Source: Paenibacillus elgii NBRC 100335 (lineage in GTDB: Bacteria; Bacillota; Bacilli; Paenibacillales; NBRC-103111). From it: DNA of 64,000 bases. The notes below the pieces were generated by a model that was not told the origin of the DNA, searched no databases, and worked only from the letters and a program-made list of their open reading frames with translations. Both the position numbers and the translations under genes were made by a program. The DNA is taken from contig NZ_BIMB01000017.1 of NCBI RefSeq assembly GCF_004000865.1, positions 1 to 64,000 on the forward strand, in the 5' to 3' direction. How positions within the stretch are numbered: the stretch's first letter is position 1; every line of letters begins with the position of its first letter. Shown piece after piece: positions 8,079-17,039 of this stretch.

Positions 8079-8115
8079 AAGGCCCTTCCGCTAGGCGAAG
8101 CGGTAGGGCCCTTCT
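8079..8115. terminator. Bidirectional hairpin between convergent genes
   Basis: GGCCCT-T-CCGCT and AGCGG-T-AGGGCC form a long stem between the HlyD-like gene and the chemoreceptor gene. Short T-rich tails occur on both sides. Confidence 0.7.
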
Positions 8116-8142
8116 TGATAACGCAGCGACTGAGGCAGAGGG

Positions 8143-9855
8143 CTAGCTCTTAAACCGCAGCGTAATGTCATGCATTTCTTGAGCCATCTTCGTCAGCGCG
8201 TTGACGGCATCCGAAATTTCCTCCATCGTGGCGAGCTGCTCTTCCGAAGCGGCGGCTACGCTCTCCGTCCTTGAGAAGGCGGCTTCCGAGATGCTCTTCA
8301 TTTGATGAAGGGAAGCCGTGATCTGCTCGGTACCGGCAGACATTTCCTCCGAAGCGGCGGATACCTCTTGCATTTGATTGGCCACCTCTTGAACCGCAAC
8401 CAAGATGTTGCGGAAGGCTTCTCCGGCTTCCTTCATAACGACCGTGCCGTTCTCGACTTCCCGGTTTCCTTTGTCCATCGCCACGACAGCCGTCTTGGTC
8501 TCGCTCTGAATCTGCTTAATGATCCCGGAAATTTGCTCGGCCGATTGGCGCGATTGCTCGGCCAGCTTCCGCACCTCGTCCGCCACGACGGCGAAGCCCC
8601 GCCCGTGCTCCCCGGCTCTTGCCGCTTCAATAGCGGCATTAAGGGCAAGTAGATTCGTTTGTGCGGAAATATCCGTAATGACGTCGACGATTTGTCCGAT
8701 CTCTTGGGAACGGATTCCCAATTGATTGACCATCTGGGCGGATTCGCTGACCGACGTGCGGATCAAGTCCATCTGGGATACCGCATTTTGGATCGATTTA
8801 TTACCTTCTGCGGCTTCTTTGGAAGCTTCTACGGACATCGTGGAGACATTGCTGGAAAATTCGGCGATCCGGTTAATGCCTGTAGCCATTTCCTCCATAG
8901 CCCGAACGCTTTCCGTCGTGCTTTGATATTGCTGGTCGGCGCCGCCGGCAATTTCTTGAATCGCGTGCACCACTTGGTTGGTCGATTGAGTGGATTGTTC
9001 GGAGCTGGCGAGCAATTGCTCCGAGCTGGCGGATAAATTTTGCGCTTCCATGCTGATCTTCACGATAAGCGCTCTTAAACCGGCAATCATCCCGTTAAAA
9101 TCGTTGGTGAGCAGGCCGATTTCGTCTCGGGACCGATAGGTACCGCTAACCGTTAAATCCCCGTCTTGCGCTTGAGCCATCAATTGTTGAATATGGCGGA
9201 TCGGGCGCGTGATCATGCTTGCTATGCCATAGCCGATCAATGAGCACAACAGCACGGCCAATAAAGTAACGACCACGATAACCGTCGTAGCGAATTTGGA
9301 GCTTTGAATGCTTTTCTCGTAGAATACTTTGGCGTCTTCTTCGTTGTATTTGACGACATTTTCCAGATTCTTGATCATCTCGGCGCGGATCGGTTTGAAG
9401 GAGGTGACGTATTCTTTATACGCCTCTTCTTTATTGTTCGCGACCGCGAGCGCATCGACTTTTTTCTTTGCTTCGTTATTTTTCGGAATCAAATTGATAA
9501 AGGCTTGGTACTGCTCCTGCGCCCGCTCCGACAACGGAAGCTGCTCCAACTGCTTGCGCACCGCTTGGTTTTTGTCCCGCGTTTGGGTAATTTGCTGCTG
9601 GATTTGCTTGATGAACGCTTCGTCCTTGGTGAGCAGCATTTCTAGCTGCAGGGAATCCATCTGCGAGTTGCCGAACAGCAAAGCTTCGACAAGGGTGTTG
9701 GGAACCAGCTTTTCCTCGTACATGGCGCGCGCGTTGTTCCCCATCGTCTTCATGACCACGTAACCGGTAATTCCGATGACCAGCAGAAATACGATCGCGA
9801 GGCCGAGCAGCCCCAAAATTTTTGGGCGGATTTTTACATTTTGTAGAAACTGCAT
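8143..9855 (-). CDS. Methyl-accepting chemotaxis protein
   Basis: This 570-residue chemoreceptor has a membrane helix at about 13-35, an extracellular four-helix-bundle sensor of about 150 residues, a second helix at about 190-212, a HAMP domain ([20 protein letters not shown]) and a C-terminal signalling domain with the conserved hairpin tip [20 protein letters not shown] that contacts CheW and CheA. The start at 9855 (MQFLQNV) follows GGAGG; the frame is open further upstream but that part is the riboswitch. It is transcribed alone. A c-di-GMP-I aptamer and terminator in the leader indicate that its expression responds to cyclic di-GMP. The ligand is unknown. Confidence 0.9.
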   Translation of the reverse strand: MQFLQNVKIRPKILGLLGLAIVFLLVIGITGYVVMKTMGNNARAMYEEKLVPNTLVEALLFGNSQMDSLQLEMLLTKDEAFIKQIQQQITQTRDKNQAVRKQLEQLPLSERAQEQYQAFINLIPKNNEAKKKVDALAVANNKEEAYKEYVTSFKPIRAEMIKNLENVVKYNEEDAKVFYEKSIQSSKFATTVIVVVTLLAVLLCSLIGYGIASMITRPIRHIQQLMAQAQDGDLTVSGTYRSRDEIGLLTNDFNGMIAGLRALIVKISMEAQNLSASSEQLLASSEQSTQSTNQVVHAIQEIAGGADQQYQSTTESVRAMEEMATGINRIAEFSSNVSTMSVEASKEAAEGNKSIQNAVSQMDLIRTSVSESAQMVNQLGIRSQEIGQIVDVITDISAQTNLLALNAAIEAARAGEHGRGFAVVADEVRKLAEQSRQSAEQISGIIKQIQSETKTAVVAMDKGNREVENGTVVMKEAGEAFRNILVAVQEVANQMQEVSAASEEMSAGTEQITASLHQMKSISEAAFSRTESVAAASEEQLATMEEISDAVNALTKMAQEMHDITLRFKS

Positions 9856-9888
9856 CTCCCAGGTATCCTCCATTGCGTTAAAGTGGAA

Positions 9889-9917
9889 TAAAAAAACCAT
9901 CCCGAAAAAAAGGATGG
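9889..9917 (-). terminator. Riboswitch-linked intrinsic terminator
   Basis: On the minus strand CCATCC, a loop of mostly T, GGGATGG and a run of seven T form an intrinsic terminator between the c-di-GMP aptamer and the chemoreceptor start. It is the likely expression platform. Confidence 0.85.
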
Positions 9918-9935
9918 ACGGATCCCAACCAAATT

Positions 9936-10022
9936 TCGGCGGCCCGGCTGCCGTAGATTGAATTCTCCTTAGGCCCGTGGCTTTGCGTCCTTTTCTTTCG
10001 AAAAGTTTGCCGTTGTCGTATT
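9936..10022 (-). promoter_or_regulatory. Cyclic di-GMP-I (GEMM-I) riboswitch aptamer
   Basis: On the minus strand the core shows GGCAAAC, a six-base-pair helix closed by a GAAA tetraloop (CTTTTC GAAA GAAAAG), then GGACGCAAAGCC and GGGCCTAAGG, and a final helix near CGGCAGCCGGGCCGCCG. These are the conserved elements of the c-di-GMP-I aptamer, including the tetraloop and its receptor. It lies between a promoter (10055-10083) and a terminator (9889-9917) ahead of the chemoreceptor. Whether the ligand turns the gene on or off is not decided from the sequence. Confidence 0.9.
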
Positions 10023-10054
10023 TTGTCGCATTATGGATGTGTAGCTTCCGCCAA

Positions 10055-10083
10055 AGTATAATACAGCCCTGCGGAAAAGACAA
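10055..10083 (-). promoter_or_regulatory. Promoter of riboswitch-chemoreceptor unit
   Basis: On the minus strand TTGTCT (10078-10083) and TATACT (10055-10060) are separated by 17 bases. The predicted transcript begins about 25 bases before the aptamer. Confidence 0.65.
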
Positions 10084-10230
10084 GACTTTTTAACTAATCC
10101 TAAATGCTTATATTCGGATAAGGCAGGAATCCGTTGATAGGATTAATGTCACGACAAAATGGAAATCAATACCTTTTTTTGAACCGGCGTCGTAGACTTT
10201 CGACATATAAAATTTATTTTTCGTCATCGT

Positions 10231-10259
10231 TTGACAAAAATCGAAGTCTGGTTTATTCT
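10231..10259 (+). promoter_or_regulatory. Sigma-A type promoter for BMP gene
   Basis: TTGACA (10231-10236) is an exact -35 and TATTCT (10254-10259) lies 17 bases downstream. The transcript would begin about 40 bases before the coding start. Confidence 0.75.
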
Positions 10260-10305
10260 CGGTTGTGTCCGGACAAAACTAATTTTTGGAATGAGGGAAA
10301 GCATC

Positions 10306-11337
10306 TTGAGAAAACTTCTTTCAAAGCTGGCTTTGTCGAGTTTAGCCATCATGATCCTCATATTCTCATCCGGCTTCTCAAGTGCGGAGGCCGGCAACGA
10401 GCACGCGAAGAAACAAAAAAAGCTTAAAGTCGCTTTGCTGCTGCCCGGTCCTGCGAATGACGGCGGCTTCATGGAATCCGCTTACCGTGGACTGATGAAA
10501 GCGAAGGAAGACTTCCGCCTGAAAGCGACCTATGTGGACAATGTCCCGCACGATACGGCGAAAATTGCCGATGAGCTGCGCAAGCTGGCCAAGAAGAAGC
10601 CTGATATGATCATCGCTCATGCCGGGCAAAGCTCGGAAGCCGTAAAGTTGGTCTCCAAGGAATTCCCAAAAATTAAATTTGTAAATACGCAAACGAACCT
10701 GACCGGCGATAATTTGTCCAGCTACCAGGTGAAGCAGGAAGAATCCGCATGGCTTGCCGGCGCTGCCGCAGGGCTGCTGACCAAATCCAATGTCGTGTCG
10801 CATATTTCCGGCGCGCGGGTCACTCCCGGATTTCATGGGCGTGCCGCATTTGCCGGAGGCTTGAAATACACGAATCCGAATGCAACGTTCCTGACCACCT
10901 TCACCGGCAATCAGGACGATGCCGCTTTGGCTAAAAAAGTCGCGCAGGCACAAATCGCTGCCGGCTCGGATATGATCTTCACCATGCTGAACGTTGCCCG
11001 TTCGGGCGTGACGGAAGCCGCGCGCGAGAATGGCGTCTTCCAATTCGGCAACGTGCGCGATTACTATGCGGATGCGCCCGACGTCTTCATCGGCTCCGCG
11101 ATTTCCGATGCCGGCTTCACGGTATACGGCGCAATCAAGGATCTGGCCGAAGGCAAATGGAAGCCGAACACCGTCGTGAAGATCGGACTTGAAAATCCGG
11201 ATGCGGTCCGTTTGGCGCTTGCTCCAACCGTTCCGCAGGAAGTAAAGGACAAGATCGCCGAATTTACGGAGAAAATCAAATCCGGCGAAATTATCGTTCC
11301 TTCGCAATATACGGGGCCTGAATTTGAAGTAAAATAA
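10306..11337 (+). CDS. BMP-family (Med/PnrA-like) solute-binding protein
   Basis: This protein of about 343 residues has an N-terminal membrane or secretion signal (MRKLLSKLALSSLAIMILIF) and a BMP domain starting KKLKVALLLPGPANDGGF, the family of PnrA/TmpC nucleoside-binding proteins. There is no lipobox cysteine, unlike most binding lipoproteins; this resembles Bacillus subtilis Med, a BMP-family protein that stimulates comK. The TTG start at 10306 is preferred because GAGGG lies eight bases upstream; an ATG at 10291 is in frame but has no ribosome site. No ABC transporter genes adjoin it, so a sensing or Med-like role is as likely as transport. It is monocistronic with its own promoter and terminator. 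Confidence 0.8.
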   Translation: MRKLLSKLALSSLAIMILIFSSGFSSAEAGNEHAKKQKKLKVALLLPGPANDGGFMESAYRGLMKAKEDFRLKATYVDNVPHDTAKIADELRKLAKKKPDMIIAHAGQSSEAVKLVSKEFPKIKFVNTQTNLTGDNLSSYQVKQEESAWLAGAAAGLLTKSNVVSHISGARVTPGFHGRAAFAGGLKYTNPNATFLTTFTGNQDDAALAKKVAQAQIAAGSDMIFTMLNVARSGVTEAARENGVFQFGNVRDYYADAPDVFIGSAISDAGFTVYGAIKDLAEGKWKPNTVVKIGLENPDAVRLALAPTVPQEVKDKIAEFTEKIKSGEIIVPSQYTGPEFEVK

Positions 11338-11352
11338 ACGTGTCACATGGAA

Positions 11353-11393
11353 ACAAGCACTGCGGTAGTTGCTGCCGGGTGCTTGTTTTTTTT
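11353..11393 (+). terminator. Rho-independent terminator after BMP gene
   Basis: ACAAGCAC (11353-11360) pairs with GTGCTTGT (11379-11386), with further pairs inside, followed by eight T residues. Confidence 0.85.
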
Positions 11394-11511
11394 GTCGAAA
11401 AACTTACAATCGGTTCCTAAAACTAACATTTTACTGGGGAGCGACCGATAAAAGGTAGAGTTCGTTTTTTGGGGCAGCTTAACGATAACGCTGCATAGAG
11501 GGGGAGAGGGC

Positions 11512-12318
11512 ATGGAAACTTTCGAGCGTTTCAAATTCAACAGCAGGCTGCCGTTCGATCCTGGACTTTTAAAGCAGGAGCATGGCATCGATATCGACGA
11601 CCAGACGCTAATAGGCTTAAGTCAATATCAGGAATGCTGGACTACGGACGAATACGTATATCGTATTCTGACCACCGAAGAAATTCGGGAAATGCTGGAC
11701 TTTTTACAGGACTTGGCGTGCCACCGTGGCATTTGTCCGTTGCTTACGGACGATCAGTCCAATTACATAGGCTTGTATACCGACGGCCCGCTGCTGGATA
11801 AAGTATGCTACTTGGATCACGAAGAGACCGATTTGTCGCCGGGATTCCGCCATATGGAACGGTTCGTCGCGAAAAGCTTGCAAAACCCCGGAGCGGAGTG
11901 GGATCGGCTTGAGCGCGATTATCCTGTGGTATCCGACCGGGATGAGCAGCATGAACACAGCGTGCATGACTTAAAAGTGATTCAAGAGATCGATCAACGC
12001 CTCTTGCAAGAAGAGCTTGACGAGGATGACATGCAGCAGCTTATTTTTGCCAAATTGACGATCATGCCTTACGCGGAATCGGAACAGATTTGCCGTTATC
12101 TGACTTCGGATGACATGTTTATCCAGGAAAAAGCCGTTATCCTGCTAAGAAAAAGAAACTATACGGCGGCGGCCCGTTCTTTATTCGAGGTTGCCAAAAA
12201 CGGGATGCATAACGGAAGGATGGCAGTGGTCTTCGCATTGAAGCAATTCCGTACGGAGGAAAGCAAACGGCTGCTGAAGGAATTGAAAGCGGTGCTGCCG
12301 AAACAATATTTTACATAG
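11512..12318 (+). CDS. Hypothetical protein, SMI1/KNR4-like front half
   Basis: This 268-residue soluble protein is acidic. The first 120 residues resemble an SMI1/KNR4 (SUKH) type domain by general pattern (ECWTTDEYVYRILTTEEIRE, YIGLYTDGPLLDKVCYLDHE), and the last 90 residues look like HEAT-type helical repeats (EKAVILLRKRNYTAAARSL). Neither assignment is firm. GGGGGAGAGGGC precedes the ATG. It is followed after 11 bases by a TPR protein gene and shares a terminator with it, so the two probably act together, perhaps as a protein-binding pair. Function unknown. Confidence 0.6.
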   Translation: METFERFKFNSRLPFDPGLLKQEHGIDIDDQTLIGLSQYQECWTTDEYVYRILTTEEIREMLDFLQDLACHRGICPLLTDDQSNYIGLYTDGPLLDKVCYLDHEETDLSPGFRHMERFVAKSLQNPGAEWDRLERDYPVVSDRDEQHEHSVHDLKVIQEIDQRLLQEELDEDDMQQLIFAKLTIMPYAESEQICRYLTSDDMFIQEKAVILLRKRNYTAAARSLFEVAKNGMHNGRMAVVFALKQFRTEESKRLLKELKAVLPKQYFT

Positions 12319-12329
12319 GAGTGAGAGAA

Positions 12330-14120
12330 GTGGAACACGCACATACCGAAGGAGAACACCGTTTTCCTTCGCCTGAGCAGGATTTCGACATTTATAAGGC
12401 GGCCCGAAGCGAAGGGGACTTCCAGCATGCTCTTTACCATATGGCCTGCGCCTTGTCGACCGATCCGGCTAACGCCGAATGGCTCGATTCCCTTAACGAG
12501 TGGATGGATGCGGGCGAGGACCTGCTGCCTTTTGTGCCGGTCGAGGAAAATAATTATTTCGCCGTTATGGCGGTAAGGGCCTACATTTACGCCAGGATGA
12601 ACAAGTTCAACGATGCCTTCGGCCTCTTGGGGCAGGTGATTAAAGTAAAGCCCGAAATCCCTTATCTGGTGTGGGTGTCCGAATGGGAGCCGCGAATCGC
12701 CGGGGTGGATCATATCGAAGAAGGTACGATCATTGGTTTCGTCAGCGGAGTGCTGAGATCTCTCGATATGCTGGAAGGAAACGTACGGCACAAGACGCTT
12801 GCCGCTTTAGTGTCCGTGCTCCGAAAGATGTGCCAGGCGCATCCTAAAGCTTATATGTTATTCTGGCTGCTGTCCTCGATGTACCGGAGACAGGAGGATG
12901 TTCTGGCCGCATTTGCGGCAGCCAAAACGGCCTACAAGCTGAATAAATGCTGGAATACGGCCATTGGGATGGCGCTCTGCTTCAAAGCCCAAGGCAACAT
13001 CCGCAAAGCGGCCGGCTTTTACAAGAAAGCAGGCAGGCTCGACCCCGGAAATGAGGCGGGCTATCTGGATCTGGGCGATCTGTATCTGGAAAACGGATTA
13101 TACAAAAAAGCGCTGAAAGCTTACAACAAGGCTGCGGATATCCAGCCCGGTCACGAATGGGCGGTCCCGTCCATCCTTTACTGCGAATATATGATCAAAC
13201 AAGACGCCGAGCGTTTGGGGAAAATCGAAGCTTACATTAAAGCGAACACTTCGAACGGCAGAGCGAGAGAACTGCTGAAACCGTTATTGCCGGGCTCCGA
13301 GCTTCCTTTTGTCGATTACATCCCGGAGCCGCAGGAAGCCACCATCAACGTGCTGCGTCAAGTGGCGGAGCAAAACCCGGATCTGGAAAGCGGCGGGACG
13401 ATCAGCCTGACGATTAACCATCTGGAGGCTCCAAGCGCGATCCGTGCGATGGAGCTCTACTTAAGCAAATTCGGCAGAAGCGCTAATCCGCCCAAGCTGA
13501 ATTTGACCATCGACAACGTCCCGGAGCCGGACCCAAGGCAGCCGATCGCGGAGAACGGCGCCATGTTATGGAATTACGAGGGGCCCATTGCACAGCCGGC
13601 TATGCCCGAGCCATCGGGCCGAGCGGTCGATGCCGTACGCCGATTGGCGATGACTCCGTACCAAATCGAGGATTGGTACCGCACCGCCGGAGAACTTGTC
13701 CAAAGTCTCACCCCTGCGTACCTGCCGGACTTACTCGCCATCCTGACTCATCCGCCGGAGCCGCCCGAATCGGTATCAAGCTGGCACTGGCTCCAGCGCA
13801 TTCAATACGCAGCGGTATTCCTTATGGCGCGCCTTAGCCCATCCAAGCCCTCTGAAGCCTTGTTGTCTCTATGCCACGGTCAGTCGGATTGGCCGGTCAA
13901 TGCGGCGGTGGCCGTATTGGCTTACGAAGCGCAGGGCGATCCCGAGCTGGAAAAAGCGGTATCCGAACTGTTTCTCCGGCTCATGGAGCGGATTCCGCAA
14001 GAAGGCTATTGCTTCTTTACTTTTGCGCTGATTTGCAGCTGGCTGCAGCTTTCGTCCATTGATATCAAGCTTAGGGAACAACTGGAGCAATGGAAGAACG
14101 ATCTGGAGCAGCGGGAATAG
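12330..14120 (+). CDS. TPR-repeat protein
   Basis: This 596-residue protein contains helical tetratricopeptide repeats in its middle (residues about 165-270, for example GYLDLGDLYLENGLYKKALKAYNKAADIQPG) and less clear repeats at both ends. No signal peptide or membrane segment is present, so it is cytoplasmic. The GTG at 12330 is used because AGGAG lies eight bases before it; a GTG nine bases earlier is too close to that site. TPR proteins act as scaffolds; the partner may be the product of the upstream gene. No enzymatic motif was found. Confidence 0.75.
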   Translation: MEHAHTEGEHRFPSPEQDFDIYKAARSEGDFQHALYHMACALSTDPANAEWLDSLNEWMDAGEDLLPFVPVEENNYFAVMAVRAYIYARMNKFNDAFGLLGQVIKVKPEIPYLVWVSEWEPRIAGVDHIEEGTIIGFVSGVLRSLDMLEGNVRHKTLAALVSVLRKMCQAHPKAYMLFWLLSSMYRRQEDVLAAFAAAKTAYKLNKCWNTAIGMALCFKAQGNIRKAAGFYKKAGRLDPGNEAGYLDLGDLYLENGLYKKALKAYNKAADIQPGHEWAVPSILYCEYMIKQDAERLGKIEAYIKANTSNGRARELLKPLLPGSELPFVDYIPEPQEATINVLRQVAEQNPDLESGGTISLTINHLEAPSAIRAMELYLSKFGRSANPPKLNLTIDNVPEPDPRQPIAENGAMLWNYEGPIAQPAMPEPSGRAVDAVRRLAMTPYQIEDWYRTAGELVQSLTPAYLPDLLAILTHPPEPPESVSSWHWLQRIQYAAVFLMARLSPSKPSEALLSLCHGQSDWPVNAAVAVLAYEAQGDPELEKAVSELFLRLMERIPQEGYCFFTFALICSWLQLSSIDIKLREQLEQWKNDLEQRE

Positions 14121-14137
14121 GCTGTTTGCCCATACAC

Positions 14138-14166
14138 GACCGATTCTTGAGGATCGGTCTTTTTTT
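14138..14166 (+). terminator. Rho-independent terminator after TPR gene
   Basis: GACCGAT (14138-14144) and ATCGGTC (14153-14159) form the stem, followed by seven T residues. Confidence 0.9.
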
Positions 14167-14242
14167 CATCCGGAAAAACGAACCGAAATCCCCGGTTATT
14201 TGTCTTATTGTCATAACGACGCGATAGGGGGGTGAGCAAGAG

Positions 14243-14761
14243 TTGACCGACCGGGAATTATTCGATACGTACCGTAGGGACGTGTACTATTTGTGCCATT
14301 ACATGCTGCACAACGCGGCCGATGCGGAGGATATCTGCCAGGAGGTATTTCTGAAGGCGTTCCAGACGGATCGGCAAGGCGTCGAACGGATCAAGCCATG
14401 GCTGCTGCGAATCGCCGTGAATATGTGCAAAAGTCATCTGGACCGCAGGAAGCGGGGCGTGCTGAAGGAGCTGAAGCATTTTCTGCTGGAGCGCAGACGC
14501 GATTCGGAAGCGGCGGACGAAGCGCTGGAGCGGAAGGAAAACGAGCTGGAGACGGAGCTGTGGCTCCGGGCGTTGCCGGTCAAGAATCGGACGGTAATGA
14601 CATTGCGGTATATTCACGAGCTGAGCTTGCAGGAAATTGCAGAGACGCTGAATATCCCGCCGGGCACGGTAAAATCAAGATTGAACCGAGGGCTGCGGCA
14701 GATGAGAAAAGAGTCTGGAAAAAATAATCCAAATTTGAAAGGAGCGGAATGTCTTGAATAA
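14243..14761 (+). CDS. ECF-type RNA polymerase sigma factor
   Basis: This 172-residue protein has the two-domain layout of extracytoplasmic-function sigma factors. Region 2 (residues about 5-70) includes HNAADAEDICQEVFLKAF and region 4 (about 105-155) includes LSLQEIAETLNIPPGTVKSR, the helix-turn-helix that reads the -35 element. The start is TTG at 14243 with GGGGGGTGA upstream. It overlaps the next gene by eight bases, which encodes its likely membrane anti-sigma factor. The pair should respond to an envelope signal. The closest families are SigV/SigW-like; the regulon is unknown. Confidence 0.9.
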   Translation: MTDRELFDTYRRDVYYLCHYMLHNAADAEDICQEVFLKAFQTDRQGVERIKPWLLRIAVNMCKSHLDRRKRGVLKELKHFLLERRRDSEAADEALERKENELETELWLRALPVKNRTVMTLRYIHELSLQEIAETLNIPPGTVKSRLNRGLRQMRKESGKNNPNLKGAECLE

Positions 14762-16400
14762 GCTGACGGAAGAACAGTTGCTGGAGCTGGCGCGCAAGGA
14801 ACGTCCCAAGCTTCCGGATTTTGAAGCGATGTGGGAAAGAATTCAGACGAATGCGAATTTGCAAAATGCTTCGGCAGCGCCGAGAAGCAGAAGCTTGGCC
14901 CGCAGTCGGAAACGTCTCATTCCGTTAGCCATTGCGGTATCTTCGGTCATCGTGGCCGCGCCAGTGGTTGCAGGTGTATCGATGGGCTGGCCGGTGCTGT
15001 TTGACCGGCTGGGCTTTACGACGGCAATGGAGTCCGGCTTGGGCAATCCGCTGGACATCACGGTAACGTCGGCAGGTGCGACTTTGGCTCTCCATGGCGT
15101 TGTTACGGACGACCAGCGGCTGGATGTTATGTTTACCTTCGACGTTCCGTCATTACCGGATTATGACGCCGTCGAGTTCGAGCACCAGAAGTTAACGAAT
15201 CCCCAAGGCAAAGCTATGCCTCTGAATGGTTTGATCCGCAAGGATACCTTGCCGAACCGTATGATCGGGCTACTGGAAACGGACAATGGACTGGGAAATA
15301 AGCGGGAACAGCTTAAGCTGTCGCTGAAAAATCTTGTTTTTTACAAATACAAAGATACGGAGCTTGACGCCGGCCCGATGTTGTTAAAGGATGGCGACCG
15401 TGTGGACAGCCGCACCCGTTTCGGAACGCTGCAGGTCGTTTCGGCTGTAAGGGAAAACGGTGTGCTGACGCTGCGCTATGAAATTCCGATCAGCGGACCG
15501 GAGGATGGGACGTTGAATCCGGGGCTGTTCCTTAAAGCAGGAGAAAAAAGGGTGAATTCGAGTTATTCCGCTACATTGCCGACGGAGAAATCGGGGATTC
15601 AGCTCCGCCAGGATATCTTCCGTCTGTCGGATTCCGAGCTGAAGAGCGCCAAGCTATACTTCACTTACCTGGACGCTATCCAAACGATCGCGGGGACGTG
15701 GGATACGTCGTTTGAAGCCGATGGCAGGAAAGCGAGTCAGGCGATGTTCCGCAAACCGCTTGACCCGGCGGCGGTTGCTAACGATTCGATTATGGATTTG
15801 AAGGAGCTTGTCGTGACGCCGCTGGAAGTCCGTCTGATGTATGACGATAAGCTGAAAACCAAATCCCCTGATCTGGAATCGGTATATTACGATACCAATC
15901 AGCTTGTGCTAAATGGTAAAACAATTAACGGCGGGAACTTTTCCGCGGAAAAAAGCGGCTGGTATCTCCGCTTCCAGCTGCCGGAATGGTCCAAGGATTG
16001 GTCCCAGGCGCCGATGAAGCTGCTGCTGTCCAATGCCCGCGTCACGAAGCGTTCCAAGGCGTGGCATCCGCTGGAGACTCCGTCCGATACGAAGCGGACG
16101 ATCGAAACGAAGCTGGATCAGTTTCCGGTCACGTTTACGTATTACAAGGAGGGCGAGGATCTGATCGTCGAATCGTATTCGACCGATCCGGACTTTATCG
16201 TCGTCTCGCAAACGTCTGTCAAGAAAGACGGAGAGGTCGTTTATCCTCCGATCACTCCAACCCCCCCGGGAGGCAACGGCACGAGCCGGAAAGTGGACCG
16301 GTACCCCGGACTGCTGTCCAAGCCGGGTAAACTGGAGCTGAATCCGGGCTTCTATCACTACAAGGACAGCAGTCGCAAGGTGGAATTGACGATCAATTAA
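14754..16400 (+). CDS. Membrane anti-sigma factor, DUF4179 type
   Basis: This 548-residue protein has a short cytoplasmic N-terminus of about 60 residues, one membrane helix (LIPLAIAVSSVIVAAPVVAG, residues about 61-80) and a large extracellular part with DUF4179 and DUF5643-like beta domains. The cytoplasmic part should bind the ECF sigma factor encoded just upstream; no Zn-binding HxxxCxxC motif is present. The TTG start at 14754 has AAAGGAG before it and overlaps the sigma gene, so their amounts are coupled. The extracellular domains probably sense an envelope or ligand signal. The role as anti-sigma factor is inferred from family and position. Confidence 0.8.
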   Translation: MNKLTEEQLLELARKERPKLPDFEAMWERIQTNANLQNASAAPRSRSLARSRKRLIPLAIAVSSVIVAAPVVAGVSMGWPVLFDRLGFTTAMESGLGNPLDITVTSAGATLALHGVVTDDQRLDVMFTFDVPSLPDYDAVEFEHQKLTNPQGKAMPLNGLIRKDTLPNRMIGLLETDNGLGNKREQLKLSLKNLVFYKYKDTELDAGPMLLKDGDRVDSRTRFGTLQVVSAVRENGVLTLRYEIPISGPEDGTLNPGLFLKAGEKRVNSSYSATLPTEKSGIQLRQDIFRLSDSELKSAKLYFTYLDAIQTIAGTWDTSFEADGRKASQAMFRKPLDPAAVANDSIMDLKELVVTPLEVRLMYDDKLKTKSPDLESVYYDTNQLVLNGKTINGGNFSAEKSGWYLRFQLPEWSKDWSQAPMKLLLSNARVTKRSKAWHPLETPSDTKRTIETKLDQFPVTFTYYKEGEDLIVESYSTDPDFIVVSQTSVKKDGEVVYPPITPTPPGGNGTSRKVDRYPGLLSKPGKLELNPGFYHYKDSSRKVELTIN

Positions 16401-16408
16401 AAAGAAAT

Positions 16409-16425
16409 GCGGGGAATGGCCCCGC
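16409..16425. terminator. Hairpin between convergent genes
   Basis: GCGGGG (16409-16414) pairs with CCCCGC (16420-16425). On the minus strand it is followed by TTTCTTTTT, so it mainly ends the acetyltransferase transcript. Confidence 0.65.
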
Positions 16426-16429
16426 CAGA

Positions 16430-17002
16430 TCAGGCTTTTGTAACGGCTGCTCCGAAATCATCGGGGCAGTCGTTGCCGTACTCAAGCTGAAGCAGCCCCA
16501 TATGAATGATGTCGTGCCATGCGCCTTCCCTGAACAAGCTTTGCCGGGAAATCCCCTCCCGCCGGAAGCCGAGTTTCTCATAGAGCTTGATCGCTCTCTC
16601 GTTGAAGGAAAATACTCTCAACGAGACCCGGTGCAGGTTCAGCTCCAGGAATGCATAGTCAAGCAGCAGCTTTAAAGCCTCGGTTCCGTAGCCTTTCCCC
16701 CAATAAGCCTTGTTGCCGATATCGATGATGCATTCGGCATTCCGGTTTTTGGTATCGATTTGAATTAATGATGTAATCCCGAATGGCGTTTCCGATGTTT
16801 TGTCGACCAGAATATAGCTTTTGGAGGAGGGGGAGCCCAGGATGACTTGATGCACGAATTGCCGGGTCTCTTCGAGATCGTAAATATCGAGCCAGGGACT
16901 GGTCGAACGCATCACCTCCAGATCGTTTCTCCACGCATGATACAGCTCCGCATCGTCCGCCGTAGCTTTTCTAAAGACGATTCTGTCGGATTCGAACAAC
17001 AT
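16430..17002 (-). CDS. GNAT-family N-acetyltransferase (RimJ/RimL-like)
   Basis: This 190-residue protein has the acetyltransferase_3 pattern: LFESDRIVFRKATADDAELY at the start, then AYWGKGYGTEALKLLLDYAF, which is the acetyl-CoA pyrophosphate-binding loop (Q/RxxGxG/A type), and NLHRVSLRVFSFNERAIKLY followed by GFRREG. It should transfer an acetyl group from acetyl-CoA to an amine, perhaps a ribosomal protein N-terminus or an antibiotic. The ATG at 17002 has AAAGGAG eight bases upstream. It lies 37 bases after a TetR gene and is probably co-transcribed with it under autoregulation. Confidence 0.85.
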   Translation of the reverse strand: MLFESDRIVFRKATADDAELYHAWRNDLEVMRSTSPWLDIYDLEETRQFVHQVILGSPSSKSYILVDKTSETPFGITSLIQIDTKNRNAECIIDIGNKAYWGKGYGTEALKLLLDYAFLELNLHRVSLRVFSFNERAIKLYEKLGFRREGISRQSLFREGAWHDIIHMGLLQLEYGNDCPDDFGAAVTKA

Positions 17003-17039
17003 GGCAAGCACTCCTTTAAGATAGGATGTATAGTTAATT

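Noticed and set aside
10378..11346. 322-codon minus-strand frame opposite the BMP gene
   Set aside because: It spans the terminator region and has no ribosome site; the plus-strand frame has the BMP domain and a good promoter.
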